Assembly: GCF_026262505.1 (NCBI RefSeq)
Contig: NC_067206.1
Span: 6,414,879-6,478,878, forward strand
Reading direction: 5' to 3'
DNA length: 64,000 nucleotides
Source of the DNA: Trichomonas vaginalis G3
Lineage: Eukaryota > Parabasalia > Trichomonadida > Trichomonadidae
The notes under the pieces were generated by a model that was given only the letters and a program-made list of their open reading frames with translations, was not told the DNA's origin and did no database searches. The translations under genes and the position numbers were made by a program. This document shows, piece after piece, positions 39,834 through 50,500 of the stretch (positions are counted from its first letter, which is position 1; every line of letters begins with the position of its first letter).

Positions 39834-40058
39834 TTACACCATATTAAAATCATCTCTCTTCAATATTATCTCATAAAAGTTCTCGTTACTGGAGAAAGTC
39901 AATGAAACATAAGCGTTCTCACGGGCTTCGCCCTCACCGCTTTGCGGTCTATCTAACTTCTTTCTTATCTCATCTATACGCTTCAAAATGTCTGAACAAT
40001 TGCTAACATCTTCTACAACAGTTATTTCATCATGAATGACCTTCAAGAACAAGCTCAT
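39834..40058 (-). CDS. Small 74-residue protein carrying a hairpin insertion, unit 1
   Basis: Starts MSLFLKVIHDEITVVEDVSN. Compared with the unit 2 copy (54054-54251, 65 residues), it contains an in-frame extra stretch encoded by a double GC-rich hairpin at 39923-39947. The rest is nearly identical. Beta-alpha composition; function unknown. Confidence 0.55.
   Translation of the reverse strand: MSLFLKVIHDEITVVEDVSNCSDILKRIDEIRKKLDRPQSGEGEARENAYVSLTFSSNENFYEIILKRDDFNMV
39923..39947. repeat. GC-rich double-hairpin insertion
   Basis: GGGCTTCGCCC (39923-39933) and CCGCTTTGCGG (39937-39947), three bases apart, inside an AT-rich gene and absent from unit 2 at the matching place (about 54140). Confidence 0.85.
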
Positions 40059-40939
40059 TTAATATGCTATTAAAATCATCTCAATAATGAGTCCATCCTT
40101 TCCATCTTTAGGTAGCACAACATCTTTCATTGAAGAAGGTTCGACAAGTCTTATGTTAAACTTACTGACAAAGTTTGTTATACTATAATGCTTCGGCGGC
40201 GAATACATATAGTTTGAAAGACATAATATAGATTCTTCAGCAAATTCACTTATACTGGATTTTATAACAATGTTCTCACGAGACCAAATACCACCAATTG
40301 ACAATCTTGTAAGCAATCCTGCTGAACCTTCTACTGTAAACGTCGATGGTAACATTCCACGAAGGTCATCTATTGACATCTTTGAGTCACTGAATTTAAA
40401 TATTTTCTTAAAGCAATCGTCATTATCTAACCATGCAATAGCTTTGAAGTTTTCATTCGAATATACATCTGCTTCATTAAATGTAAAACCTGACTTCTTT
40501 GCAGAGACGACTTTAAAATCTATTGAGTTTGTTTCAAAATTATATGCTATGGTAACTTCTGAAGGTAATGGATGTCCTTCCGCAGTCAGTTGTTCTCTCA
40601 CTACCGTTTGAAGCTTTGTGTTAAAAACTTTCATGTCATCTCCTGTGTCTAGTTCACATACACAGCAACAGGGAAACTATCTTGCTTCTTTGTTTCATCA
40701 TTATACCTCAAAACATTAAAGTTCTTCAATAATATTGTTCTTCCTGCTGGAATACTTCGAACCTGTCTGATTTCAATAGCTTTCTCACCTCCTATATACT
40801 CTACCCAGTGTCTTGGATATTCATAAGTATACTGACTTTCTTGAATTTTGGTTGGTTTCATCATAACGTGTTCATAGTATATCTTTATACTCTTGTCAGT
40901 TAGACTCGGTGCTATGTTCTGAATATTTCTGACTTGCAT
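40059..40939 (-). pseudogene. Virion structural protein candidate (jelly-roll-like), unit 1
   Basis: Starts MQVRNIQNIAPSLTDKSIKI at 40939. Beta-rich throughout. Late segment LSNYMYSPPKHYSITNFVSK is followed by strands ending LIIEMILIAY. The late part resembles minor capsid or penton proteins of Polintons in pattern, and 'Y-x-P-P' before the last strands also occurs in element A's candidates. Packed divergently with the packaging ATPase, 16 bases apart. Unit 2 copy at 54252-55132. Slightly damaged. Confidence 0.45.
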
Positions 40940-40955
40940 TTTTAATGGAGATAAA
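40940..40955. promoter_or_regulatory. 16-base bidirectional leader
   Basis: Only TTTTAATGGAGATAAA separates two divergent start codons (40939 minus, 40956 plus). It must contain both leaders. Same arrangement at 55133-55148. Confidence 0.6.
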
Positions 40956-41841
40956 ATGAAGCATTTAATACATGACGTAGATGAAGACATGAATGAAACT
41001 ACAGACAAACTTAACTCTTCTCTTATTCTTCCTTTCAGCAAAGATTATGATTCTGTTCAAATGGTGTGTATTTCTATTGTGGAAAGATGGGTTCAGGTAA
41101 GACATTTAACCTCATTCGTCATATACTCATAACAGAGCGTTTAGGAAACGACTTTTACTATGACCAAATCATTATATCAGCAACTTCAGACTCTATGGAC
41201 TCAACAGCGAAAACATTTATGTCAAAAGTTCAAGCCTCTGTCGTTAAAGTTCCAGACAGTGGACTCATTGAATTTCTTCAACGTTACATTCGACGTAAGA
41301 GGAAATATTATGCCATCGTTGAATTTATACAGTCAGGAATGCAAAAGACTTCAGAAGAGATGGAAAGAATTATTGACAAACACCACTTACGTCAGTACTC
41401 AGGAGTTTACGATATGAAACGACTTACAAACTACATTCTATCAAAACTTTCAAAATACCCCTTCAAAAAGTATCCTTCAAACACTCTGCTCGTTGTGACG
41501 ACTTCGCCGGAAAAGGTTTAGTTTCAAAGCCTGACTCACCATTAGCTAACATCATAACTAAAGTCAGACATTACCACTTAACTGTAGCAATACTTATGCA
41601 AACATGGAGGTTTTTAGCTTTAAACATAAAGCGTCTCATAACTGACTTCGTTATCTTTCAAGGTTTCTCACGTTATGATATTGAACTCATTTGGAAACAG
41701 TCAGGTATAACATTACCTTTTGAAGAAATTTGGGAAGCATATAAGTCTCTCATCTCTCCTCGTTCATACCTTGAGATTCATATCATGACTAATACCATTA
41801 AAGTCAAAAATATTCCATGGGAACGACCAACATTGTTTTAA
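40956..41841 (+). pseudogene. Packaging ATPase (A32/FtsK-HerA type), unit 1
   Basis: About 295 codons, beginning MKHLIHDVDEDMNETTDKLN. Walker A is YCGKMGSGKTFNLIRH, then IIISATSDSMDS. A Walker B-type strand precedes the segment around 41490. C-terminal helices (YDIELIWKQSGITLPFEEIW) follow. This is the motor that fills capsids with DNA in Polintons. Related in plan to element A's ATPase but distant in sequence. Broken at few points. Confidence 0.75.
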
Positions 41842-42230
41842 AGCTTAACCTTCAATTGACTGATGGTAAACAAATTCCATGCATCTCTGTCGCCATTTCT
41901 GTTAAAATTTTTGCTGTCATTCATATCATCCACTTCCCCATCCGTTAGCTTTTGAGGATATGCGTTAGAATAGCTGTTCTTAAATGAAGGCTTTTCACCT
42001 TTGAGAGCATAAACTCTATAACTTTCTGCATACTTTATGTTTGAACCTCCTGAGCCATCATTGACATAAATTTTTATAGGCTTCCACCCTTTGTTCATGT
42101 TCCTGCTTCTTCCCTTAGCTCTTTTGTTCAGTAGTTCTACATCTTTATACACAGCACCTGTCTCAGTGAATTCAACAATATTTTCATTCGTTAGCTTTAC
42201 ATTCAAACCCTTGTCGAGTATATTGTTCAT
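41838..42230 (-). CDS. Unknown 130-residue protein, unit 1
   Basis: The likely start is the ATG at 42230 (MNNILDKGLNVKLTNENIVE), because a divergent gene starts at 42265. The frame itself stays open further upstream. Beta-rich and basic in the middle (AKGRSRNMNKGWKPIKIYVN), tyrosine-rich later. Its last bases overlap the end of the ATPase gene by four. The unit 2 copy (56031-56423) differs by about one residue, so the protein appears conserved. Family unknown. Confidence 0.55.
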   Translation of the reverse strand: MNNILDKGLNVKLTNENIVEFTETGAVYKDVELLNKRAKGRSRNMNKGWKPIKIYVNDGSGGSNIKYAESYRVYALKGEKPSFKNSYSNAYPQKLTDGEVDDMNDSKNFNRNGDRDAWNLFTISQLKVKL

Positions 42231-42264
42231 TTCATACATATAAAAGGTTTTTATTCTATATGAA
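42231..42264. promoter_or_regulatory. 34-base bidirectional leader
   Basis: AT-rich spacer with TTTTTATTCTATATGAA before the plus-strand ATG at 42265; serves both genes. Same at 56424-56457. Confidence 0.5.
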
Positions 42265-42878
42265 ATGAGAAGCAAATCCATCTTAGCTGGTGCCGTTAAT
42301 GTTCCAATTGAACCAACATCAAATGTTGACTCACGAACGACAAACAATATTGTCATAAAGAACTATAGTTCAGAGTGTTTGAAAGAAAAAGAACCAGAAC
42401 TTAAGTCGTGAATTTAAACTCAGCTTCAAACGCTAACGCTACATCAGATGTTAAGTTAGAGTATCCACCACTGGACCAAATTCTTTCAAGAGAAGCCAAC
42501 GACAACCCTTACACAAATGTTCAAACAAATCCTTCAGATAACGTAGACCATTACCTTCTTCAGTTATACCAAACAATTTTACTCAAAGACGATAAGAAGC
42601 TTTTGACAAATCTTATAAGTAAGAACCAAATAATTCTAACAAAGGAGGACCTTGAAAATGTTATCTCACGAATAACAGGGAAACAATGTGTCATTGACTA
42701 TCTCGACCCTGAAATCGAATGCTGTGGTCAAACTCCACTATTCATGAAAATAGGTAACATCCGCATCATTGAAACACCAGGAACTACAGGAGTTGAGTTT
42801 AAGTATAAATATTCGAACGAGTATACAAAACTATCTACTGACTATAAGCTTTGTTTGAAATATGTTTTAGTAAATTAA
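42265..42878 (+). pseudogene. Unknown ~200-residue protein, unit 1
   Basis: Starts MRSKSILAGAVNVPIEPTSN. The long open part begins near 42408 and includes DQILSREANDNPYTNVQTNP, a helical region (HYLLQLYQTILLKD, NLISKNQIILTKEDLENVIS) and a beta-rich end with ECCGQTPLFMKIGNIRIIET. Possibly a virion or replication accessory protein; no recognised family. Minor damage. Copy at 56458-57050. Confidence 0.5.
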
Positions 42879-42879
42879 A

Positions 42880-42945
42880 GCAGTCAGGAGGGCTCTTTGA
42901 GCCCATCTTGGCGCTTTGCGCCGTCAGTCAAAAAATTTCAAGTTA
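42880..42945. repeat. 66-base GC-rich hairpin insertion, unit 1 only
   Basis: Holds GGGCTCTTTGAGCCC (42890-42904) and GGCGCTTTGCGCC (42910-42922), flanked by CAGTCA words. It lies between AAATTAAA and GCAATTTG, which are directly joined in unit 2 (about 57067). Confidence 0.9.
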
Positions 42946-43180
42946 GCAATTTGTAATATCTATCCAAAACTTCTTCAACAGTATCGAACTCATCTTCATA
43001 ATGCAAACCTAATCTTATTGACTTGGTGCAGTTTTCACTAACACAATATTTTTCTGTTCTCTTGACTGACATAACTAACTCATTTGTTTCATCAAACAGC
43101 AACAACCAAAGTTCATGACCTAATACATAACATTCATACTTTATATTTTTAGCTCTGAGTTCTCTTGTAAGCTGTTGCAT
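42938..43180 (-). CDS. Unknown 80-residue protein, unit 1
   Basis: Starts MQQLTRELRAKNIKYECYVL. Small alpha/beta protein ending in an acidic helix (EDEFDTVEEVLDRYYKL). Its start overlaps the end of the neighbouring minor capsid candidate by about 40 bases on the same strand. The unit 2 copy (57067-57336) is 10 residues longer owing to an in-frame hairpin insertion. Unknown function. Confidence 0.55.
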   Translation of the reverse strand: MQQLTRELRAKNIKYECYVLGHELWLLLFDETNELVMSVKRTEKYCVSENCTKSIRLGLHYEDEFDTVEEVLDRYYKLLT

Positions 43181-43915
43181 TTAATATTTTCTAAAAAGTC
43201 AACTTCAACAGTCATTCGCACTGGTGCCTTCAGTTCTACAGGCTCTCCTTGAAAGTCAACAAGTCTGAATTGCATGTCTTTCAAATTATGAGGACTAATG
43301 CGAACCCATTTACCTAAATGAGTTGCTATGACAGGAACGTTTGGAATGAACATTGAATTGACTGCATAACAGAAGGATTTATATTCTACTGAACCTTTAC
43401 TATTAACTCCTGAAATACCTGTGACATTAGCTATTTTTGACTCAATGTACAAACAATTGCCATAACATACGTATGGAACAGATTTCATCTCAATCGTTTT
43501 GTCAACACTTTTCAAAGGAAATGTCATATGGTATGCTCCCAGAAGCAATTGAACTCTATGACTCATTCGTTTATCTTAAACTCCTTCACATAACTGAACT
43601 TCAAAACTCCTGCAATAAGTTTAACATTCATTAAGTTTTCTCGTTATCCTTGTTTATTGTAGTATTTATGAGAGCATTTAACACTCCAGCTAATGTTTCC
43701 ATCTTATATTCTACATTATTGTGAAATCTTATTTCGTGCTTCTTTCCATCTATTTCAAGCTCCATGAAATCTGTTTCGTCAGTTATAACGAATGAAGCAA
43801 TAGTATTAAAGTCAACCATTCTGAATGCAAGTGGCTCATTCTGTAGACCTAAGTTTGTTTGTAGTTTTACTGTCCCGTATTCGTTTGGGTCTGTACTTTG
43901 CAAATAGAACAACAT
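43141..43915 (-). pseudogene. Minor capsid / penton candidate, unit 1
   Basis: Starts MLFYLQSTDPNEYGTVKLQT at 43915, 17 bases from the divergent fibre gene. A first part with ITDETDFMELEIDGKKHEIR and later strands SVPYVCYGNCLYIESK and FIPNVPVIATHLGKWVRISP. Near the end MQFRLVDFQGEPVELKAPVR, a segment typical of Polinton/virophage minor capsid proteins ('v-D-x-x-G-x-P-V-x-L'). Best reading: the single-jelly-roll minor (penton) capsid protein. Broken at few points. Copy at 57297-58071. Confidence 0.55.
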
Positions 43916-43932
43916 TTTATTCTCATTAAAAT

Positions 43933-46900
43933 ATGAGTATAGCTGCATATGCGTATGAAGCTGACAGAGCTAAACGTTTATATTTTGGTCAATACTCTCT
44001 CACACTTACTGACAAATATATTGTTATTTCTGATGGAAATACTGAGAAATATATAACATGGAAGGACTATGAAAAGTTTGACCCAATTTTAACTCCATGC
44101 ACTATGCCATTCATTGTAAATGGTGAAGTTGTCATGAAGAACGACACAACAGTATATAAGTCTGTTCATGAAGCGTTAGAATATATGTTGAATTATAATC
44201 CCGAAAGATTTGACCCAAGCACTACGCCATGTGCAATGCCTTTATTAAGGATGGTGAAATCGTAAGGGTTCCGAATTCAACGGTTTATACTGCTGTTCAA
44301 AACAGTTTACAAAACATTTTAGCGAATATCTTTAATTCAGAAACTACAGAAATAAAATTACCGTATATAACAGATGCTAAAGAAATTAAATCAAAAACAA
44401 CAACATTATTTACGTCACTTAATGATTTAATGACTTATATCATTAATATTCCTGCACCAACTACAGCATTTGATCCAAACTCGACGGTTTGCAGTGTACC
44501 TTTCATAAATGACAGTTCATTAATTACTTTAAGGGATTCGACAGTAAATGAATCATTAAAGGCGTCATTAATGAAAATCATTGATTTTAATTCATTCACG
44601 AATACATATAATTCATTCATTAATGTTTCATATGCTTCTAAAGAAGGTGAGCCAAAAACTATCAATAAAGCGGTGTATGAAATAAAAGCATCAACGACGA
44701 AATTGAATTCGTTAACTTTTGACGGTGATAGTTTCGTTAATGACATAACATCGGGGAAAACAATTTTAACGAAAGAATACTTAAAATCTCATGTTAGTGA
44801 GTTCGTTGAAATTGAAAAAGAAGGTGGAATTAAGTTCGATCCACTGAATTTCATTTTCAGCTTAGCGAATGCGGGTGTTAGTTTCGCTGAATGGACAACT
44901 ATACAGAGTGAAATAAATGCAATATGGACGTTTTTGGGGTCAAAAGCGGGAATGGGTGAGCTTGTAAATGCTGCAAGAACATTAGGTGAAACAGGAAATT
45001 TTGTAGATGGTTTTAAAAGACTTGTTTCAAATGTTTTAACAAACACAAAGAAATTATTTAGATATACCATACATAACGGTCAGATTTTCGAACAGGTAGC
45101 AACAAACCCTCCGGTTATGGCTGCGTTGATGATGGTTAGAGATATAAAACCACGTAACGACGGGAACGAAGAACATGAACAACAGGATACTGGTCGGGTT
45201 ATTCGAGACATTAAAAACGTGTATCCTGAAGTTATTGATTTATTTAGAGGAGTTAATGATTCAATTTCAAAACATTCTATAACCCTCGATGAAGAGAATA
45301 AATTAACAGATTATATATTCGTCATTATTGCAGAATTAATGAAGAGAATAAATGAAAAAGGAATTGGTGATATCATTAATGTCAGCGATGTAATGATGAA
45401 AAGAAATTTTGACTCATTATTTACAAAACCGAAAACAGAATATAGTCTTTATGACGTAATTACCGAATTAATGAAAAAGATTAATGATAATAAGAGTTCT
45501 GGCGGAAGAGTTGAATTAGAAGTGAATGATGTTAATGAGAAATTAGCCGAAAAAGCAGACAAAAATGAGCTTTTAGCTCTGAGTGATAAAGTCAAGAACC
45601 ACGTTCATTATATAACTTCAGACGAACAGATTATAACGGACTACCATGGATATTTAACACGAAGTGATGAAGTGAAGACGGAAGATGTTAATGAAAGAAG
45701 ATATAAATACATTCGTGCTAAAGGTTATGACATAAGCTGTACTGTACAGTATGACACGGGTAAAGCACCAGAAGCATTTAGTTATAACGATGAAATTTAT
45801 GCCTCTACTTTCTCTGTTAAAGGTGTATTAGTTGAACCAAGATTTACTTTGAGAGTTAAGTCAAAAATAACGTTTGAAGATGCTATTAAAAGTAAAGCTG
45901 ACAAAGTTGAACTCGAAGCAATGAACAAAGTTTTGAAATCTCATAAACACAACATCTCCGATATAAATGAACTTCAAGCTACATTAGACAGTAAAGCCGA
46001 CAAGAACCATACACATAAATCCTTCACTACTGTTAGAGCAGACGACATAATATTGAACTATACCCTTGGTTCAAGTGCACCTTTAGAGAATCCAAGTACA
46101 AGCGTAAAAGATACACTAAACTCCTTAAATAGTAAATGTATGAACATTGAAGGTCATGTCAGAAACTTTGAAACACATGAACTACCAGCAATGTTAGATA
46201 AAAAAGCAGATAAAGAACATACACATAACTCCTTCTCAACTGTTGCTATAGAAAGTATTGAAGGAACGGTTGGCGGAACTGGTGGGAATGCATTATATTA
46301 TAAACCTCCTAACTTTCCACAAGGTTTAACATCGAATGAAAACATAACAACGAAGAAAGAAATTAGCTGTAAAAATGTTTATGTCATGGACGATGAAAAT
46401 AATGTTAAATTCACTGCTCAAGATTTATATGATAATAAAGCTGACAAGAACCATACACATAAATCCTTCACTACTGTTAGAGCAGACGACATAATATTGA
46501 ACTATACCCTTGGTTCAAGTGCACCATTAGAAATCCAAGTACAAGCGTAAAAGATACTCTTAACAATTTAGATAACAGTTGCAGGAATATCGAAGATCAT
46601 GCCAGAAACTTTGAAGCATATGAACTACCAACAATGTTAGATAAGAAAGCAGACAAAACAGAGCTTCAAACATTAAAGACAGAAATACTTCAAACATTAT
46701 ATCCTGTTGGTTCTATTTATACATCAATGAACTCAACAAATCCAGAAACAGTTTTAGGTTTTGGTATGTGGAAGCAGATTGTAGATAAATTCTTATACTG
46801 TGCTAGATATTCAAAGCAAACAGGAGGTTCGAAGAAAATTAAAGAAGCAAACCTTCCACCGCACACTCATACAGGAACTACAAACACAACAGGTAATCAT

Positions 46901-47125
46901 TCACATTCAATAACAAAAAGAGGTTATATAAATCTTGCAGCAGGTTCGGATAGACAGGGAATGAATAGATATGATATTTCAAGTGACCCAGTAGATTCAA
47001 GCACAGGTATTTTCTGTGGAACCACAGGAAATCATTCACACACTTTCACAACAAATCCAACAGGCTTGGGTGCAGATTATATGCCACCATTTGTGACTGT
47101 ATTCGCATGGTACCGCGTTCAATGA
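43933..47125 (+). pseudogene. Long phage-like fibre protein, unit 1
   Basis: About 1,060 codons in all. The N-terminal part has repeats of 'F-D-P-x-x-T-x-C-x-(M/V)-P-F-I' (for example FDPNSTVCSVPFIND), perhaps for attachment to the capsid. The long shaft is helical. The distal part contains 'K-A-D-K-x-x-H-T-H' repeats (KADKNHTHKSFTTVRADDII, twice or more), as in phage fibres. The tip has YPVGSIYTSMNSTNPETVLG, NLPPHTHTG, GNHSHS and YMPPFVTVFAWYRV, the pattern of tail-collar-type tips. Likely role: host-receptor binding. An intact-looking GCGTTC hairpin sits at its stop. Minor damage. Confidence 0.7.
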
Positions 47126-47130
47126 ACGCG
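47114..47130. repeat. Hairpin at the fibre stop, unit 1 only
   Basis: CGCGTTCAATGAACGCG, a 7-bp stem with the TGA stop in its centre region; the unit 2 gene ends without it (about 61568). Confidence 0.8.
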
Positions 47131-47165
47131 CTTGAGCCTAGAATAAAATCTTTAACTTTACATAA

Positions 47166-48249
47166 ATGAGCTTGAAAGAAGTATTCGAACAACATCCATG
47201 GAGGTCATTTAAGAAGTTCAATGAAGCAGCAAAAAGTTGGGGATTTACTAACAGAGCTGAAGTGAAAAAGTTCTTTGACAAAAATATTGTACATCAAACA
47301 AAAATAAACCCTTACGACTACTTTTTACCAATTTACTCCAACACTCCTGACGCATACCAATTTGACACTCTCATTCAAAGCAGAAAAGGAGGACATAAAC
47401 CATTCCTCATCTTCATTAATGTTAACACCGCAAAGCTTTTGCGTATATAATGAGGAATAAAGGAACTCGTGAAGTGTTAAAGTTTTACAAAAGTTTGTAG
47501 CAGAACATAGCCCAAGTACTTTAACATCAGACCAAGACAGTGCATACCTCAGCAATGAAATCACAGATTTTCTCATTAAGCATAACATAACTCACTACAC
47601 TACTGAAGACCATAACCATAACATACTCGGCATCATAAACCGCTTCATAAGGACTCTCAGAGATTTAAACCAAGAGCGAGACTTTACCGAAGAAACAATG
47701 AAACATTTTCTCGAAGTATATAATTCCTCAACACATTCTACAACAGGACATACACCAAATTCAATGACACAACAACAAGAAGAAAAGTATATACAAAAGA
47801 AACGAAGCCAAACACAAAATATCAGAAATTCAACACAATTTACCCTCATTCCTGGTACAAAAGTGCGTGTAGTTCTTGACGACAAACCGTTGACAAAGAA
47901 ACGTTTAAGGTTAAGTAGAAACTATTATATCGTAGACTCTACGCAAGGTAATGGATATCTTATAAAAGCTGCTGACGACTCCATTGCATTTTACCCTCGT
48001 CATAAATTAGTCGAAAGTAGTAATGGCAAACTTGCTGAAACCATTGACGAAGCAAAGCGAGGGGTGGTTATTGAAATACTTGGCTATAACATAAACGATG
48101 ACACTTATAAAGTAAGATATGAAGGAGGCGTTGAAGATGTTATACCATCTAAGAACTTGAGAGAATCTAAACCAACTCATCTGGGACCATTAGAGCGGGA
48201 GTACTGGAAAGATAAAAACATGCCAGAAAGAATAAGAAAATTCTTCTAA
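47166..48249 (+). pseudogene. Retroviral-type integrase, unit 1
   Basis: DDE-type integrase of the Polinton class. The full plan is best seen in the unit 2 copy. This one starts MSLKEVFEQHPWRSFKKFNE with a leader AAAATCTTTAACTTTACATAA and carries the core aspartate segments (YQFDTLIQSR, TLTSDQDSAYLS) and a C-terminal chromo/SH3-like region (YKVRYEGGVEDVIPSKNLRE). Slightly broken. Confidence 0.8.
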
Positions 48250-48284
48250 ACTTTTTCGTTGGATGTAAATCAGACAAAAATATA

Positions 48285-48415
48285 TTTTAGGTGAAGAGGT
48301 GAGATTTCACCTGTTTTCTCACCTGTTTTCTCACCTGTTTTTTCACCTCCTTTTTCACCTGTTTTCTCACCTCCTTTCTCACCTGTTTTTTCACCCTCAC
48401 CGCTTAGCGGCTCAG
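48285..48415. repeat. Palindrome with repeated CACCTG words, unit 1
   Basis: AGGTGAAGAGGTGAGATTTCACC followed by six CACCTGTTTT- or CACCTCCTTT-type units and the hairpin CCGCTTAGCGG (48400-48410). It divides the integrase from the first accessory gene; matching block at 62757-62821. Confidence 0.8.
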
Positions 48416-48419
48416 ATTG

Positions 48420-48514
48420 CTTTTGCTTTCTCGTGAATTTTCATGAATTTCCTTAAGATAGAAAAAATAAAGTTAGTTTTATTTTTAATTATTTTTTTAT
48501 TTTGTATAAAAGAT
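48420..48514 (+). promoter_or_regulatory. Common promoter block of accessory genes
   Basis: CATGAATTTCCTTAAGATAG, then AAATAAAGTTAGTTTTATTT and a long T-rich stretch ending TTTTGTATAAAAGAT before the ATG. The same block, with small changes, precedes accessory genes near 25694-25770 (minus), 26830-26885 (minus), 28431-28500 (minus), 49740-49800, 50440-50500 and 62850-62929, and one orphan copy lies at 29060-29125. Confidence 0.75.
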
Positions 48515-49456
48515 ATGATTTCAACAATCGGCACAACAACAATTCAAACAACTACAGCACCAAACTCGCTAGTCATGAATCCTACGTCAATGTTGGTAGA
48601 GATGAAAAGCTTTATTCCTTCTTCATATACTTTTGAGACAGAAATACAAAGAATAAAGCAAGAACTTTTAACAAGTAATTTAGACTGTAGTGCGAAAGAT
48701 GAAACAAATGAACAGTATCTTTATGACATGCAGGACATTATTGACCATTTACCCAAATTGCCTGAAATTCAGCAGCAAAAACTAACTATTCCTGAATTCG
48801 ATGAAATAGAAGTGAAACCAACTGACTCAGTAGAAATAAAGAAGTTCATACGTAAAGTAAACTATGAATTCCTTGGTTTTCATTGCAACCATAAAGTTAT
48901 GAACAAAGATTGCGACATGGTATATAAGAACATCTCTGACATATATAAATCTGGGGAGTTTAAGACATACGACAACTTTGTTTCATTAGTTGCTGAATGT
49001 GTATGGCAGATAAGAGATAAAGATAAAAGATGTAAAATATGGAATGGACAAATAAAACCAACAACTTTTGAGTTAAAGAAAACCATTGACGCCTTAGTTG
49101 TTCTAGCAGGTCAAATTTCAATGTATAACGCAAAAATGAATCCGCAATGTTCAAAATGTAAAGCAGCAATGAGGAAATATAACTACTCCGTCAAAGAGAT
49201 AGAACGTATGCGAAACGACTATGCTGACTTAAAGAAAGAAGTAGAGAAACCAGCAGAAGATAAAATGGACATGTTAGTATTTCTGAACAAAAACTATCCA
49301 ACAGCTGACGATTTCCTATTATCTGATGTCAAGAAGAAGTATAAAGAAACCTTCGGCATAGTTAAAACTTTTGACATACTGACAGAAGAAATAGAAGCTA
49401 CGAAATTGTTTAGAATTTCAAATATACATCGTGCAATTCATGTAAAACGCTTATAA
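48515..49456 (+). CDS. Unknown 313-residue accessory protein, intact copy
   Basis: Starts MISTIGTTTIQTTTAPNSLV. A coil-forming first half, then FIRKVNYEFLGFHCNHKVMN, a helical region (FVSLVAECVWQIRDKDKRC), NPQCSKCKAAMRKYN with a CxxC pair, and a C-terminal part ending FRISNIHRAIHVKRL. Cysteines and histidines could form a metal site, but the spacing does not match a finger I know. No family is recognised. The damaged relative in element A (27491-28430) is close to identical in most parts. Between palindromes on both sides. Absent from unit 2. Confidence 0.65.
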   Translation: MISTIGTTTIQTTTAPNSLVMNPTSMLVEMKSFIPSSYTFETEIQRIKQELLTSNLDCSAKDETNEQYLYDMQDIIDHLPKLPEIQQQKLTIPEFDEIEVKPTDSVEIKKFIRKVNYEFLGFHCNHKVMNKDCDMVYKNISDIYKSGEFKTYDNFVSLVAECVWQIRDKDKRCKIWNGQIKPTTFELKKTIDALVVLAGQISMYNAKMNPQCSKCKAAMRKYNYSVKEIERMRNDYADLKKEVEKPAEDKMDMLVFLNKNYPTADDFLLSDVKKKYKETFGIVKTFDILTEEIEATKLFRISNIHRAIHVKRL

Positions 49457-49469
49457 AATAACTGGGGTG

Positions 49470-49730
49470 AAAAATTAGGTGAGAAAACTGGTGAAATCTC
49501 ACCTCTTCACCTAAAATATATTTTTATTGAATTCAGCAACAAAATTCTGAGTAAAATAATTTTTAGGGCATGTGTCAAACCGTTGAGTTTTCACAAAATT
49601 TAAAAAATAACGTTTACCATGTAAAACACTTATAAAATAACTGGGGTGAAAAATTAGGTGAGAAAACAGGTGAAATCTCACCTCTTCACCTAAAATATAT
49701 TTTTATTGAATTCAGCAACAAAAATAATGA
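49470..49730. repeat. Duplicated palindrome spacer
   Basis: Two copies of AACTGGGGTGAAAAATTAGG then GAGAAAAC.GGTGAAATCTCACC and CTTCACCTAAAATATATTTTT (49458-49530 and 49629-49710), separated by about 100 bases. The second copy even begins with the last bases of the preceding gene (CATGTAAAACRCTTATAAAA), so the 3' end of that gene has been copied with its palindrome. Confidence 0.8.
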
Positions 49731-49800
49731 ATTTCATTAGTTAGAAAAATAAAGTTAGTTTTATTTTTATTTATTTTTTATTTTGTATGTAAGAACAGAA

Positions 49801-50412
49801 ATGACAAACATTGAGTTTGAAACAGTTAGAAAGATAGACAATGACACCAAAGTGGTTAGAATAGGTGATTTAAACGTAAGATACTCAAAGAAATACAACA
49901 AATATTCTTTGTCAGACATTATATCTCCATCTGAAAAGAAAACAAACCATTGGGTTAGAAATGCTTCAACTCAGAAAATTTTGACAAGAAATCCTGAGCT
50001 TATGATATCGGTAAGATTCTATGGAACTACAGCATATCTCATTGACAAAAGTCTTATACCAATAGTTTTGTTATGGTTAGACCCAGTTGTTGGATATAAC
50101 TTCATAACTTATGGTTCATTCAATACGGAACGTTGCAGTGAAGGCTTACTTTACATCGTTCAGAAACCGAAGGACTTCAATACAAAGAGATATAAGATAG
50201 GAAGAACATATAATATAACTCAAAGATATGACAGTACAGTCAATAGAGTCAAGGTTGTGTTCGTTAATGATATGAGAGCTGCAGAAACAGAACTACTTGA
50301 AAAGTTTGAGAAAAGGTATGGTGCTCCCATGAAAGGTAAAGAAACGTTTGAAGTAGATGAGATAGATAAAGCTATAAAATTATTTGACGAAGTTGCTGAA
50401 AAATACATGTAA
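49801..50412 (+). CDS. KilA-N-like / T5orf172 (GIY-YIG-like) protein
   Basis: About 203 residues from MTNIEFETVRKIDNDTK. The first half resembles a KilA-N/Bro-N type DNA-binding fold: YSLSDIISPSEKKTNHWVRN, STQKIL, YLIDKSLIPIVLLWLDP. The second half fits the T5orf172 fold, a GIY-YIG-related domain of large DNA viruses and phages: GLLYIVQKPKDF (the 'Y-I' strand), YKIGRTYNITQRYDS ('K-I-G-x-T'), then ETELLEKFEKRYG and the late glutamate region KGKETFEVDE. These proteins may be nucleases or DNA-binding regulators. Part of the accessory module; the damaged relative is at 26210-26819; absent from unit 2. Confidence 0.75.
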   Translation: MTNIEFETVRKIDNDTKVVRIGDLNVRYSKKYNKYSLSDIISPSEKKTNHWVRNASTQKILTRNPELMISVRFYGTTAYLIDKSLIPIVLLWLDPVVGYNFITYGSFNTERCSEGLLYIVQKPKDFNTKRYKIGRTYNITQRYDSTVNRVKVVFVNDMRAAETELLEKFEKRYGAPMKGKETFEVDEIDKAIKLFDEVAEKYM

Positions 50413-50500
50413 AGCGTTTATTTTTGGTCTTTTGTGAAAGTCAGAAAATAAAGTTAGTTTTTTATAAAATATTTTTTTTATCCGGAATATAAAGACAGAT

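Noticed and set aside
41160-41417. Second frame within the ATPase gene (and its copy at 55342-55569)
   Set aside because: Out-of-frame shadow of the Walker-containing frame.
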